In this document: one piece after another, positions 32,603 through 41,451 of the stretch
How the letters are laid out: every line of letters starts with the position of its first letter
How positions within the stretch are numbered: the stretch's first letter is position 1
Origin: JAICKM01 sp038228295
GTDB taxonomy: Bacteria > Chloroflexota > Chloroflexia > QHBQ01 > JAICKM01
Reading direction: 5' to 3'
DNA length: 64,000 nucleotides
Assembly (NCBI GenBank): GCA_038228295.1
Contig: JBBRPH010000004.1
Coordinates: 1-64,000 of the forward strand
Position numbers and translations under genes: made by a program
Notes under the pieces: model-generated
What the model saw: only the letters and a program-made list of their open reading frames with translations
Database searches by the model: none
What the model was told of the DNA's origin: nothing

Positions 32603-34144
32603 TCACCGCCCGGCCAGCCCCTTCATGACCGAGTCGGCCACCGGTTGCAGCGGGATCGAGAGTTGGGTCATGCTGAGGAAGACCCCGCCCAGGATAAACA
32701 GCACTACGGTCGCCAGCGAGGTGACGACGAGGCCGCCGGAGACCAGCGGGCCGCGACGAGCCACCAGCGTTGTTTGCGCCGGCTCGAAGTACATATACCA
32801 GATCACGCGCAGGTAATAAAAAGTGCCGATGGCGCTGTTCAACACGCCGATCACGGCCAGCCAGGTTAAGTTAGAGTGCAAGGCGGCCAGGAAGACGTAA
32901 TACTTGGCAAGGAAGCCGATGGTCGGCGGAATGCCGGCTAGCGACAGCATCAGTACCAGCATGGTCGCGGCGGGCAACGGTGCCCAGGTCGATAGCCCAC
33001 GGAAGTCGTCCAGGTACTCGGTGCCGCCGTTGCGTTCCATCCAGATGATCAAGCCGAACGCACCCATGTTCATGATTACATAGGCGAACAGGTAGAAGAG
33101 CAGGCTGGCGAGCGCTTGGTTGCCGCCGTCTCCGCCGATTAGCGAGGGGTTATAGGAGGCCAGTGCCACCATGACATAGCCGGTGTGCGCGATGCTTGAA
33201 TAGGCCAGCATCCGCTTGACGCTGCGCTGGGCTAGGCCGATCACGTTGCCCAGCGTCATAGTTAGCACGGCTAGTACCGCGATCACGGGGGTCCATTGCT
33301 GCCAGGCCGGTCCCAACGCCTCGATCAGGATACGCACGATGGCCGCGAAACCGGCCGCTTTGGGGCCGACCGACATGATCGCGCTGACCGGCGTGGGCGC
33401 GCCCTGGTAGGCATCGGGGGTCCACATATGGAAGGGCACCGCTGCCACTTTGAAGCCGAGGCCCGCGATCAGCAGCAGCATCGCCAGCAGTAGCCCACCC
33501 TGGCCTGATTGCCCACTGGTCACAATCGTTCGCACCTGCTGAGCGATCAACGGGATGTTAGTCGTGCCGGTCATGCCGTAGAGCCAAGCCATGCCGTAGA
33601 CTAGGATGGCCGTGGCGAATGTGCCGAGTAGAAAATACTTGAGCGCAGCTTCATTCGATAGCTTGTTGTTGCGGGCAAAACCGGTCATGATATAGGTTGA
33701 GATAGACGACAATTCGATGCCGACGAAAATCAGCGTCAGGTCGTGCGCCGCGCCCACAATCATCATGCCTAACGTTGCCATCGCCAGGATCGAGTAGAAG
33801 TCGCCCAGCGGCATACCCTTCTCCTCGATATAATTCGCGGCGAAGATCACGCCGATCAAGGCCGAGAGCAAGGCTAGGATGCGAAACCACAATCCTAGCC
33901 GATCCAGCACAACCATGCCCGAAAAGGAATCGATGGGCTTGGCCTGCGCGGAGAAGAAGCCGACGCACACCACCAGCGCCACAGCATAGCCGACGACGCT
34001 GACCCACGTCAGCATCCCCTTGCCGGCCGGGCGGATAATGAGTTCACCGATCAGCAGCACAATCGTCAGCGCCATGATGATCAGTTCGGGCGCGATGGTG
34101 CTAAGATCGGTACTAATACTAATAGCAGGTAGTTGCAGTGGCAT
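32603..34144 (-). CDS. nuoN: NADH-quinone oxidoreductase subunit N
   Basis: A 513-residue antiporter-like subunit of complex I with about 14 membrane segments. Family motifs are visible: ELSSISTYIMTGF (membrane Glu), FKVAAVPFHMWTPDAYQGAPTPV (Lys and His of the proton path), KRMLAYSSIAHTGY and SLAGIPPTIGFLAKYYVF. It forms one of the three proton-pumping modules. It is the last gene of the nuo operon, 51 bp after nuoM. Confidence 0.95.
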   Translation of the reverse strand: MPLQLPAISISTDLSTIAPELIIMALTIVLLIGELIIRPAGKGMLTWVSVVGYAVALVVCVGFFSAQAKPIDSFSGMVVLDRLGLWFRILALLSALIGVIFAANYIEEKGMPLGDFYSILAMATLGMMIVGAAHDLTLIFVGIELSSISTYIMTGFARNNKLSNEAALKYFLLGTFATAILVYGMAWLYGMTGTTNIPLIAQQVRTIVTSGQSGQGGLLLAMLLLIAGLGFKVAAVPFHMWTPDAYQGAPTPVSAIMSVGPKAAGFAAIVRILIEALGPAWQQWTPVIAVLAVLTMTLGNVIGLAQRSVKRMLAYSSIAHTGYVMVALASYNPSLIGGDGGNQALASLLFYLFAYVIMNMGAFGLIIWMERNGGTEYLDDFRGLSTWAPLPAATMLVLMLSLAGIPPTIGFLAKYYVFLAALHSNLTWLAVIGVLNSAIGTFYYLRVIWYMYFEPAQTTLVARRGPLVSGGLVVTSLATVVLFILGGVFLSMTQLSIPLQPVADSVMKGLAGR

Positions 34145-34195
34145 AGATACCTCGTTAGTGGCTTGCCCGGTAGGCCGGGCAGGCGGGCCGTGCGT

Positions 34196-35773
34196 CTAGC
34201 GCATCAGGTGGTTCAAGAAGCCGACGACAGCCGGCTGGTTCATGGCGACCGCCACTTTTTGGAACAACGCATCGTCGGTGGTGCGGGTGATGTCCAGGAA
34301 GAGGCTCGGTGCCACGCCCATGACGAGGCTTAGTATCACCAGCGGCACCAGCCCGACCATTTCCAGCGGGTTTAGGTCGCGGAAGCCGGCGGAACTCGCT
34401 TTCGGTGCTTGGAACATCACGCGCTGGAACATCCAGAGCATATACCAAGCGGCGAAGATGACCACGACCGTGGTGAGCGCACCGACCAGCCAGTTGACGC
34501 GGAACGCGCCCAGCATCACCAAGAACTCGCCGACGAAGCCGCTGAGAAGCGGTAAGCCGAGCGATCCCATTGTCACGATCAGGAACAGGGTTGAGTACAC
34601 CGGCATCCGGGCCGTGATGCCGCCCATCGCGCTGATTTCGCGTGTGTGCAAGCGGTTGTAGATTACGCCCACGCAGAGGAACAGCGCACCGGTCAGGAAG
34701 CCGTGACTTAACATCACGATCACCGCGCCGTCAATACCCTGTATCGCGCCTTGCGAACCACCCGTCACCGGCAACAGCGAGATAAACAGGCCCAGCGTGA
34801 CAAAGCCCATGTGGCTGACCGAAGAATAGGCGATCAGCTTTTTGAGATCGGGCTGCACCAGTGAGACCAGGGAGCCGTAGAGGATGGCGATCACCGAGAG
34901 GACGATCATCAGCGGGGCTAGTGCCGTCGCGCCCTGGGGGGTCATCGGCAGGGCAAAGCGGATGAAGCCGAACGCGCCCATTTTGAGCATCACCCCGGCC
35001 AGGATGATCGAGCCGGCAGTGGGTGCCTGGACATGGGCATCGGGCAGCCAAGTATGGAACGGGAACATAGGCACCTTGACCGCGAACGCCGCCGCGAAGG
35101 CCAAGAAGACCCAGATTTGGAAGTTTTGCCCAAAGGTGCCCGACTTAGAGGCGATTTCGATGATGTCCAGCGAGCCGGTTTGCAGATACAACGCGATGAT
35201 GCCGACCAGCATCAACAGTGAGCCGGCCAGCGTGTAGAGGAAGAACTTGAGCGCGGCATAGACGCGGTTGCCGCTGCCCCAAATCCCGATCAGCAGCGCC
35301 ATTGGGATCAGCATCAGTTCCCAGAAAATGTAGAACAGGAAGAAGTTGAGGCTGACAAACACGCCGATCATAGCCGTTTCCAACACCAGCAGCCAGATAT
35401 AATACTCGCGTTCGCGCTTCTGGATCGGATCCCAGGAGACCAGGATCGAGATCAGCGTCAGCAGCGTGGTCAGGATGATCAGCAGCATCGCCAAGCCGTC
35501 CACGCCGACATGGTAACGGATGCCAAGCTGCTCCAGCCACGGCACGTTGACCGCGAACTGCATCTGCGCCATGCCCGTGCCGGGGATGATGCCCTGATTG
35601 TAGTTGTAGGACGGCAGCATGATCAACGACAGCACTAGGTCTATCGCTGCGCCGATGGCCGCGATCACCTTGAACTGCGGCGCTTTCCAGGTGGGCAGCA
35701 GCATGATCGCCACAAACACCATGGGCAAGAATGTGACCAGCGTTAAGATCAGCGGTAGACCGTTATCTGTTTC
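34196..35773 (-). CDS. nuoM: NADH-quinone oxidoreductase subunit M
   Basis: A ~525-residue antiporter-like proton-pumping subunit. Motifs: FYIFWELMLIPMALLIGIWG (key membrane Glu), KVPMFPFHTWLPDAHVQAPT, KKLIAYSSVSHMGFV, LPLLSGFVGEF. The GTG at 35773 was chosen because GTGAGG lies 8-10 nt upstream, just after the nuoL stop. A GTG at 35788 is an alternative, and the longer frame to 35971 would lie inside nuoL. About 14 membrane helices. Confidence 0.95.
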   Translation of the reverse strand, partial: ETDNGLPLILTLVTFLPMVFVAIMLLPTWKAPQFKVIAAIGAAIDLVLSLIMLPSYNYNQGIIPGTGMAQMQFAVNVPWLEQLGIRYHVGVDGLAMLLIILTTLLTLISILVSWDPIQKREREYYIWLLVLETAMIGVFVSLNFFLFYIFWELMLIPMALLIGIWGSGNRVYAALKFFLYTLAGSLLMLVGIIALYLQTGSLDIIEIASKSGTFGQNFQIWVFLAFAAAFAVKVPMFPFHTWLPDAHVQAPTAGSIILAGVMLKMGAFGFIRFALPMTPQGATALAPLMIVLSVIAILYGSLVSLVQPDLKKLIAYSSVSHMGFVTLGLFISLLPVTGGSQGAIQGIDGAVIVMLSHGFLTGALFLCVGVIYNRLHTREISAMGGITARMPVYSTLFLIVTMGSLGLPLLSGFVGEFLVMLGAFRVNWLVGALTTVVVIFAAWYMLWMFQRVMFQAPKASSAGFRDLNPLEMVGLVPLVILSLVMGVAPSLFLDITRTTDDALFQKVAVAMNQPAVVGFLNHLMR

Positions 35774-35790
35774 CACGAGTAACCTCACTA

Positions 35791-38046
35791 TTAGCGCGCT
35801 AGGGTCGAAATCAAGACATAGCCCAGCAGCACGAACACGCCGAGCGCGATACCGAAGGCATAGTTGGCGACGAAGCCGGTCTGGGTGCGGCGCAGGCGAC
35901 CGGCGGCCCAGCCGTAGAACGCGGCCACGCCGTTCACTGCGCCGTCTACCACATTGCGGTCGAAGGCCCACAGCCCATTGGCGAGTGCTTTGCCGCCGCG
36001 CACAAACAGCAGGTCGTAGAGTTCATCGAAGAACCAGCGCATCCGCACCGCCCGGTAAAGCGGCCCGCTCATGCGGCCCAGGCTCTCGTCCGCGCCGGTG
36101 GGCCGGGCGTACATCAGGAAGGCTAGACCGATGCCCGCCACCGCGAACAACAGGCTAATCAACTGGAGGCCGAAGGTCTGTGTGAAACGTTCCGGCGCAT
36201 AGCCACCTTGCGCGGGCACCACCTCGGCGTGCATCGCCGCAAAAGCGGGCTGGAACACCGGGTCCACGAACTTGTGGAACAGCCCGGCTTCGGGCGGGAA
36301 GCCCAAGAAGCCCACCAACACCGCCGCGCCGGCCAGAATAAGCAACGGGATGGTCATAATTGGTGGCGACTCGTGCGGGTGGACCACGGCTGGATCCCAG
36401 CGCTTCTGGTTGAAGAAAACCAGGAAGACCAGACGGAACATATAGAAGGCGGTTAGGAACGAACCGACCCACAGCAGGCCGCCGACAATCGCCCCTACGC
36501 CGTGTGGGTTGTTGAGGATCAGGCCGCTGATGATCTCGTCTTTCGACCAGAAACCGGCGAAGGGCGCGATACCGGCGTTCGCCAGCGCTCCGATAATAAA
36601 GGTCGCCGCAGTGATCGGCATATAGCGGGCCAGTCCGCCCATCCAGCGGATGTCCTGGCCGTCTTTGCCTTCGCCTTCCAGGTCGTGCATCCCATGCAAC
36701 ACCGAGCCGGAGCCGAGGAAGAGCAGCCCCTTGAAGAAGGCGTGGGTGAACAGGTGGAAGATGGCGGCGGCCCAGAGGCCACCGCCCAGTGCGGCGAACA
36801 TATAGCCCAACTGGCTGACCGTCGAATAGGCCACCACCTGCTTGAGGTCGGTGGCGGTGCAGGCAATGGTCGCCCCCAGCAGCGCGGTCACGGTGCCGAT
36901 GATCATCACCACCAACAGCGCATCGGGCGCGTGGCTAAAGACCGGATTGGAGCGCGCCACCAGATACACCCCCGCCGTGACCATCGTGGCGGCATGGATT
37001 AGTGCGCTCACCGGCGTAGGCCCGGCCATCGCATCGGGCAACCACACGTGCAGCGGGAACTGGGCCGACTTACCCATCGCGCCCATAAACAGCAGCAAGC
37101 ACATCACCGTCATATTGCCGAGGATAAACGTCTGGTTGGGCGCTTGCTGGAACACGCTGCCGTAGGCCAGTGTGCCGAAGTTGACGAACATCAGCATGAT
37201 GCCGAGAGCCAAGCCCAGGTCACCGATGCGGTTGACGATAAAGGCTTTCTTAGATGCCTCAAACGGCACGTCTTTGCGGAGGAAGCCCTTGATGTCTTGG
37301 AAGATGTCGCGCTTCTGATACCAGAAGCCGATCAGCAGGAACGAGGAGAGGCCGACCAGTTCCCAGCCGACAAACAGCATCAGATAGTTGTTTGCCAGCA
37401 CCAGCACCAGCATACTGAACACAAACAGGTTGAGGAAGCTGAAGAAGCGCACGATCCCGCCGTCGCGTTGCAGCCCGCCCGCAATGCGCCAGCCGCCGTT
37501 GCCGGGGCGCGTCTGAGGGTCAATCGGGGCCGGCGTCGGCTGCGTGCCCGACTCGCCGGTGCCGTGTGCCACATGGTCGTCGGCTGCGTGTGCGTCGTGC
37601 GCCGTGGAGACAGCGGCGGCGCTGGGCGTCGCGTGTGCGTCAGCGGGACTGTGCGCGGCTCCATGCCCGCCCTGGGCCTCCACCGACGGGTCGCGCCCAT
37701 CGTCTTTCATGTAGCCAATGGCATATATATGGACCAGCGTCGCCACACCGGTCACCACCAGCAGCATCACGGCGGTCAGGCGGTCTACCCAGAGGCCGAT
37801 CTCCGGGCGGAAATCGCCCGACGGAATCCAGGTGTAGAGTACGAGGTTCACGGCGTGGTCGAGGCCGGCCACCTGCATCGCCACCAGGATGGACAGCACC
37901 AGCGACAAAGCGGTGCAGGCCGTGGCGATGTATGCGGCGATCATGCGCGCCCCGCTACGGGTCAACATCCGCCCCCCGAGGCCGGTAATTAGCATCCCTA
38001 CTAACGGCAGCGTTGGAATCAGCCAAACGATGTCTTTAACGTCCAT
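35791..38046 (-). CDS. nuoL: NADH-quinone oxidoreductase subunit L with His-rich insertion
   Basis: A 751-residue distal proton-pumping subunit. Motifs: FVGWELVGLSSFLLIGFW, GKSAQFPLHVWLPDAMAGPTPVSA and KQVVAYSTVSQLGYM, plus the C-terminal lateral-helix region. Most NuoL proteins are 600-650 residues. Here about 80 extra residues (117-198, DNA 37453-37698) sit in the loop after HIYAIGYMKDD and before RFFSFLNLF. This insertion is rich in His, Ala, Asp and Pro, with seven His between residues 128 and 161. The loop should lie on one membrane face and could bind metal. It starts with ATG 108 bp after nuoK. Confidence 0.95.
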   Translation of the reverse strand: MDVKDIVWLIPTLPLVGMLITGLGGRMLTRSGARMIAAYIATACTALSLVLSILVAMQVAGLDHAVNLVLYTWIPSGDFRPEIGLWVDRLTAVMLLVVTGVATLVHIYAIGYMKDDGRDPSVEAQGGHGAAHSPADAHATPSAAAVSTAHDAHAADDHVAHGTGESGTQPTPAPIDPQTRPGNGGWRIAGGLQRDGGIVRFFSFLNLFVFSMLVLVLANNYLMLFVGWELVGLSSFLLIGFWYQKRDIFQDIKGFLRKDVPFEASKKAFIVNRIGDLGLALGIMLMFVNFGTLAYGSVFQQAPNQTFILGNMTVMCLLLFMGAMGKSAQFPLHVWLPDAMAGPTPVSALIHAATMVTAGVYLVARSNPVFSHAPDALLVVMIIGTVTALLGATIACTATDLKQVVAYSTVSQLGYMFAALGGGLWAAAIFHLFTHAFFKGLLFLGSGSVLHGMHDLEGEGKDGQDIRWMGGLARYMPITAATFIIGALANAGIAPFAGFWSKDEIISGLILNNPHGVGAIVGGLLWVGSFLTAFYMFRLVFLVFFNQKRWDPAVVHPHESPPIMTIPLLILAGAAVLVGFLGFPPEAGLFHKFVDPVFQPAFAAMHAEVVPAQGGYAPERFTQTFGLQLISLLFAVAGIGLAFLMYARPTGADESLGRMSGPLYRAVRMRWFFDELYDLLFVRGGKALANGLWAFDRNVVDGAVNGVAAFYGWAAGRLRRTQTGFVANYAFGIALGVFVLLGYVLISTLAR

Positions 38047-38067
38047 GAGCCTTCCTCTTTGATATCT

Positions 38068-38102
38068 AGGTATCAGATATCAGGTATCAGGTATCAGGCA
38101 GC
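38068..38102. repeat. Heptamer repeat (AGGTATC)x4
   Basis: Units AGGTATC, AGATATC, AGGTATC and AGGTATC, then AGGCAGC, in the nuoK-nuoL spacer. Confidence 0.88.
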
Positions 38103-38127
38103 GATCCGCGATCATCGTACTCCGTCT

Positions 38128-38148
38128 CCTGATGCCTGACCCCTGACC
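38128..38148. repeat. Heptamer repeat (CCTGACC)x3
   Basis: CCTGATG, CCTGACC and CCTGACC, then CCTCGTT, immediately after the nuoK stop and only 25 bp from the AGGTATC array. Confidence 0.75.
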
Positions 38149-38153
38149 CCTCG

Positions 38154-38477
38154 TTACTGTTTCAGCAGTTCCAGGTCCGCCGCGTCCACAGTCGGCTTCT
38201 GGCGCACCAGCGCCATGATGATCGCTAACCCCACTGAGGCTTCGGCCGCCGCGACCGTGATCACAAAGACCACAAACGCTTGCCCGGCCAGCGAGTTCAG
38301 CGCCGCGCCGAACGCTACCAGGCTAACATTGACGGCGTTCATCATCAGTTCTACCGACATAAAGATCACCAGCACATTGCGCCGGGTTAGCACCCCGACC
38401 ATGCCGATGGCAAACAGGATACCGCTCAGGATCAGATACCACTCCAGCGGCACGGGTACGCCTGCGTCATAGTTCAT
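38154..38477 (-). CDS. nuoK: NADH-quinone oxidoreductase subunit K
   Basis: A 107-residue, three-helix membrane subunit. Motifs: GILFAIGMVGVLTRRNVLVIFMSVELMMNAVN with the conserved Glu of helix 2, and AAEASVGLAI with the second Glu. It forms part of the proton path next to NuoJ and NuoA. The second of two adjacent ATGs (38477) lies 6 nt from AGGAGG; the first (38480) is 3 nt away. Frames beginning at 38540 run through a repeat spacer. Confidence 0.93.
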   Translation of the reverse strand: MNYDAGVPVPLEWYLILSGILFAIGMVGVLTRRNVLVIFMSVELMMNAVNVSLVAFGAALNSLAGQAFVVFVITVAAAEASVGLAIIMALVRQKPTVDAADLELLKQ

Positions 38478-38492
38478 CATGGTCCTCCTGAT

Positions 38493-38520
38493 GCGTGAAA
38501 CCTGAAGCGTGAAATGTAAT
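38493..38520. repeat. Heptamer repeat (GCGTGAA)x3
   Basis: GCGTGAA, ACCTGAA and GCGTGAA, then ATGTAAT, in the nuoJ-nuoK spacer. The opposite-strand word TTCACGT occurs 45 bp away at 38563-38569. Confidence 0.75.
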
Positions 38521-38570
38521 GTCGAATCGTTTGTGAGCAATAATAACAGCTACTTCAAACAGTTCACGTT

Positions 38571-39458
38571 TTACTTCGGCAACCCTGTGGTCGTGCCGTC
38601 CCCAGCAGGAGGCCGGCTACCGGCGGCGACAGGTACGGGCGGGTCGTCGGTGTCATAGGTGTTGCCTAAGGGGCGCACGATTCGCACGCCCGGCACATCA
38701 CGGGCCAGCGCTTTGCCCTGCTCGATGGCCTGCGGAGAACCCGGCGGCGCGGCGTTGCGGCCCAAGCTAATCCCCAATGTGGCGTACTCGTTGGGCGACG
38801 TGCTTTCGCGCCGCGCCAGCACAATCGCGCCGACCACAGCCACCAGCAGGATAAACGACGCGATTTCAAAGGGCATCAGGAAGCTGGTGTAGAGTTCCAC
38901 ACCGAGCGCGCGGGGTTGGCCGTTGTAGGCGGCCACTTCGGCCGCCGGCCAGCCGCCGCCGGGGTTGTTCAACGCCGCACCCGTCACTGCGGGACCGCTC
39001 ACCACCGGGGTGGTCGCCGGCGCGACTGCTTGGTGTTGGATCGTGCCGGCGGGTAAAGGCGGCGCTTTTAGTGTCGCGGCCAGCGTGATCACGGCTACCA
39101 GTTCGACCCCTAAGAGCAAGCCGACCGGCCAGGCCACCACGCGCTGAATCTTGTGCGTATCGGCCAGGCTTGGTCCCTCGCGCAATTGCAGCAGCATGAT
39201 CACGAATAAGAATAGCACCAGGATCGCGCCCGCATAGACTAGCACCTGCAACACGGCCAGGAAAGGCGCGTTGAGCAGCACATACACGCCGGCCAACTGG
39301 AACAGCACGATCACCAATAGCAACGCACTATGCACCGCGTCACTGCGCGTGATCATGAACAGTGCGGCGATCACCGCGAGGGCCGCCAAGCTCAGAAACA
39401 CAATTTCCGGCACTGAAGGCACTGGTATAGCGAACCCGCCGAGGTTGAGTACATTCAC
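38571..39458 (-). CDS. nuoJ: NADH-quinone oxidoreductase subunit J, C-terminally extended
   Basis: A 295-residue protein whose first ~165 residues are the five-helix NuoJ core (NAPFLAVLQVLVYAGAILVLFLFVIML contains the conserved pi-bulge-like helix). E. coli NuoJ is 184 residues. Here a soluble loop (about 150-200) and a C-terminal tail (about 225-295; Pro/Gly/Asp-rich) are added. The extension has no recognisable domain. It starts 17 bp after nuoI. Confidence 0.93.
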   Translation of the reverse strand: MNVLNLGGFAIPVPSVPEIVFLSLAALAVIAALFMITRSDAVHSALLLVIVLFQLAGVYVLLNAPFLAVLQVLVYAGAILVLFLFVIMLLQLREGPSLADTHKIQRVVAWPVGLLLGVELVAVITLAATLKAPPLPAGTIQHQAVAPATTPVVSGPAVTGAALNNPGGGWPAAEVAAYNGQPRALGVELYTSFLMPFEIASFILLVAVVGAIVLARRESTSPNEYATLGISLGRNAAPPGSPQAIEQGKALARDVPGVRIVRPLGNTYDTDDPPVPVAAGSRPPAGDGTTTGLPK

Positions 39459-39475
39459 AGTCAGTTCCCCTGTCT

Positions 39476-40120
39476 CTAGCCGGCAGTCTGCGAGTCGTTT
39501 TTGTTCTGCGCGCCCTGGCCGGCGACTTCGGTGCCGGTGGGACGGGCCAGTTGCGACGGGCGCGTGGTGCGGCCCGGCAACGCCGGTTGCACAGCCACGC
39601 CTTCCAGCCGCTCATTGAGTTCGGCCATGTAGGTCTTGCCCATCTGCAAAATGCGGTGCTTATCGTAGATCGTCTCGGCTCGATTGTCGGTTGCCATCTC
39701 GAAGTGATGGCTCATCACCAACGCCTCGACCGGGCAGACTTCGACGCAGAGACCGCAGTAGAGGCAGCGCGTTTCGTTGATGTGATAGTAGTAGCTGAAC
39801 TTCTGGCTTTCACGCTCAGTCGGGTCCAGTCCCTTCATGTAATAATGCTCGAAGGGGTGCCACTCGTCGCGGTGGTCCGCGCCCTCGGTCTCATCTTCCA
39901 CCACGCCAATCGTGATCGCGTCTACCGGGCAGATTTGCGGGCACAAGCCACAGCCCACGCACTTTTCGCGTCCCGTGTCGGGGTGCGGCAGGAAGCCCAC
40001 TGCGCCCCGGAAGCGCGGTGCCAAGTCGCGCAGCGCATCCGGGTAGTTGACCGTGACGGTCGGCCCCACCATCGTGCGGAGGGTCAGCAGAAAGCCGCTG
40101 ATTTGATCAGTAAGTTCCAT
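39476..40120 (-). CDS. nuoI: NADH-quinone oxidoreductase subunit I (two [4Fe-4S])
   Basis: A 214-residue peripheral-arm subunit carrying clusters N6a and N6b. The two CxxCxxCxxxCP motifs are CVGCGLCPQICP (C54, 57, 60, 64) and CLYCGLCVEVCP (C119, 122, 125, 129). The spacer between them is longer than in short homologs. It passes electrons from NuoG to NuoB. The C-terminal ~40 residues are a Gln/Thr/Pro-rich tail. Confidence 0.95.
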   Translation of the reverse strand: MELTDQISGFLLTLRTMVGPTVTVNYPDALRDLAPRFRGAVGFLPHPDTGREKCVGCGLCPQICPVDAITIGVVEDETEGADHRDEWHPFEHYYMKGLDPTERESQKFSYYYHINETRCLYCGLCVEVCPVEALVMSHHFEMATDNRAETIYDKHRILQMGKTYMAELNERLEGVAVQPALPGRTTRPSQLARPTGTEVAGQGAQNKNDSQTAG

Positions 40121-40142
40121 CGGTTCTCCTCGAAAGTCTCGG

Positions 40143-41429
40143 TTACAGGCCCGGTCGCAGTTCGATGCGCCGGGCGGCTTCGGCGGTTGGTGCGGCGGTC
40201 AGGCCACCGGCGGTTAGCCCCCCAGTGAGTGCAGGGCGCTCCGACTTGCCGAACCAGCTTCCTGCCATTGCCCGCGATACCTGCATGATCACCAGCGCCG
40301 CAAACACTAGTTGTACTGCGATAAAGGCCAGCCAGGGCCAAGTCTGTTCTAGGGTGCCGTGGAAGATCGGTGGTGTGTTCACCGGCACCAGATAACGCAT
40401 GATCGCCAGTATACCGATATTGACCAACACCAAGGGCAGAATCCCTTTCCAGCAGATGCCCATCAGTTGGTCGTAGCGGAAGCGCGGCACCGTCCAGCGT
40501 AGCCAATAGTAGAAGAAGATAAAGCCCGACATTTTCAGGATAAACCAGATGGGGCCAAGTGCCGCGCCGCCAATCGGGATGATCGGTTGCCACCCGCCCA
40601 GGAAGCAGTATGTCGCGATAGCCGACACAGTGATCATGTTGATGTATTCGGCCAGGAAGTAGAGACCAAAGTGCATCGCGCCGAACTCAACGTGATAGCC
40701 GCCGACCAGTTCCGCTTCCGCTTCCGGTAAGTCAAACGGGGTGCGGTTCGTTTCGGCAATCGCCGAGATCAGGTAGGTGAGGAAAGCCACCGGTTGCAAT
40801 AGGATTAGCCAGACCCCCGGTGTACCCGCCAAATTGATGCCGGTCACTTGCGAACCGCCTTGCGCGCGCGCAATATCGCCCAAGCTTAGCGATTGCGCCA
40901 GCATCATCACACCGATCAGCGAGATACCCATCGTCACTTCATAGCTGATCACCTGCGCGCTTGACCGCAAGCCACCGAGCAGCGCGTATTTGTTGTTGGA
41001 ACTCCATGCGCCCATGATCAGTCCGTACACACCGAGCGAGGAGAGCGCCAGCAGCGCGATCAGCCCCACCGGTGTTTCGCTGATGTAGTAGGGGATAGTG
41101 CGTCCGAACAATGTGATCTGCTCACCGAACGGCACGAAGGCATACGCTGCCGACGCCGTAAACATACTGAGCATTGGCGCGATCCAGAAGACCACCTTAT
41201 CGGCTCCTGCCGGAATGATCTCCTCTTTGTGGATCAGTTTGATCGCGTCAGCCAACCACTGCGCTAGGCCCAGGAACCCAGTGCGGTTTGGCCCTTGCCG
41301 CTGCTGCATATGGGCCGCCACCTTGCGCTCAAAGTAGGTCAGGAAGCCCATTGTCACCAACACAAACGTCAGGATCGCGACCATGACGATCATGCGGATC
41401 AGGATCCATACCCAGTCAAAGTTCTCCAT
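40143..41429 (-). CDS. nuoH: NADH-quinone oxidoreductase subunit H
   Basis: A ~428-residue membrane subunit that forms the quinone-access chamber and links the arms. Motifs: LTYFERKVAAHMQQRQGPNR, FVPFGEQ, SSNNKYALLGGLRSSAQ, ETNRTPFDLPEAEAELVGGY and RWTVPRFRYDQLM. The ATG at 41429 has GAGGAGC upstream and matches family starts (MENFDWVWIL); a longer frame to 41525 would overlap nuoG. The C-terminus carries a short hydrophilic tail. Confidence 0.95.
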   Translation of the reverse strand: MENFDWVWILIRMIVMVAILTFVLVTMGFLTYFERKVAAHMQQRQGPNRTGFLGLAQWLADAIKLIHKEEIIPAGADKVVFWIAPMLSMFTASAAYAFVPFGEQITLFGRTIPYYISETPVGLIALLALSSLGVYGLIMGAWSSNNKYALLGGLRSSAQVISYEVTMGISLIGVMMLAQSLSLGDIARAQGGSQVTGINLAGTPGVWLILLQPVAFLTYLISAIAETNRTPFDLPEAEAELVGGYHVEFGAMHFGLYFLAEYINMITVSAIATYCFLGGWQPIIPIGGAALGPIWFILKMSGFIFFYYWLRWTVPRFRYDQLMGICWKGILPLVLVNIGILAIMRYLVPVNTPPIFHGTLEQTWPWLAFIAVQLVFAALVIMQVSRAMAGSWFGKSERPALTGGLTAGGLTAAPTAEAARRIELRPGL

Positions 41430-41451
41430 AATCTGCTCCTCAGCGGCTCCT

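Noticed and set aside
37048..37992. Long open frame (314 codons) on the plus strand opposite nuoL
   Set aside because: It mirrors the conserved NuoL coding region, its Gln/His/Glu-rich product has no domain pattern, and no ribosome site or promoter fits.
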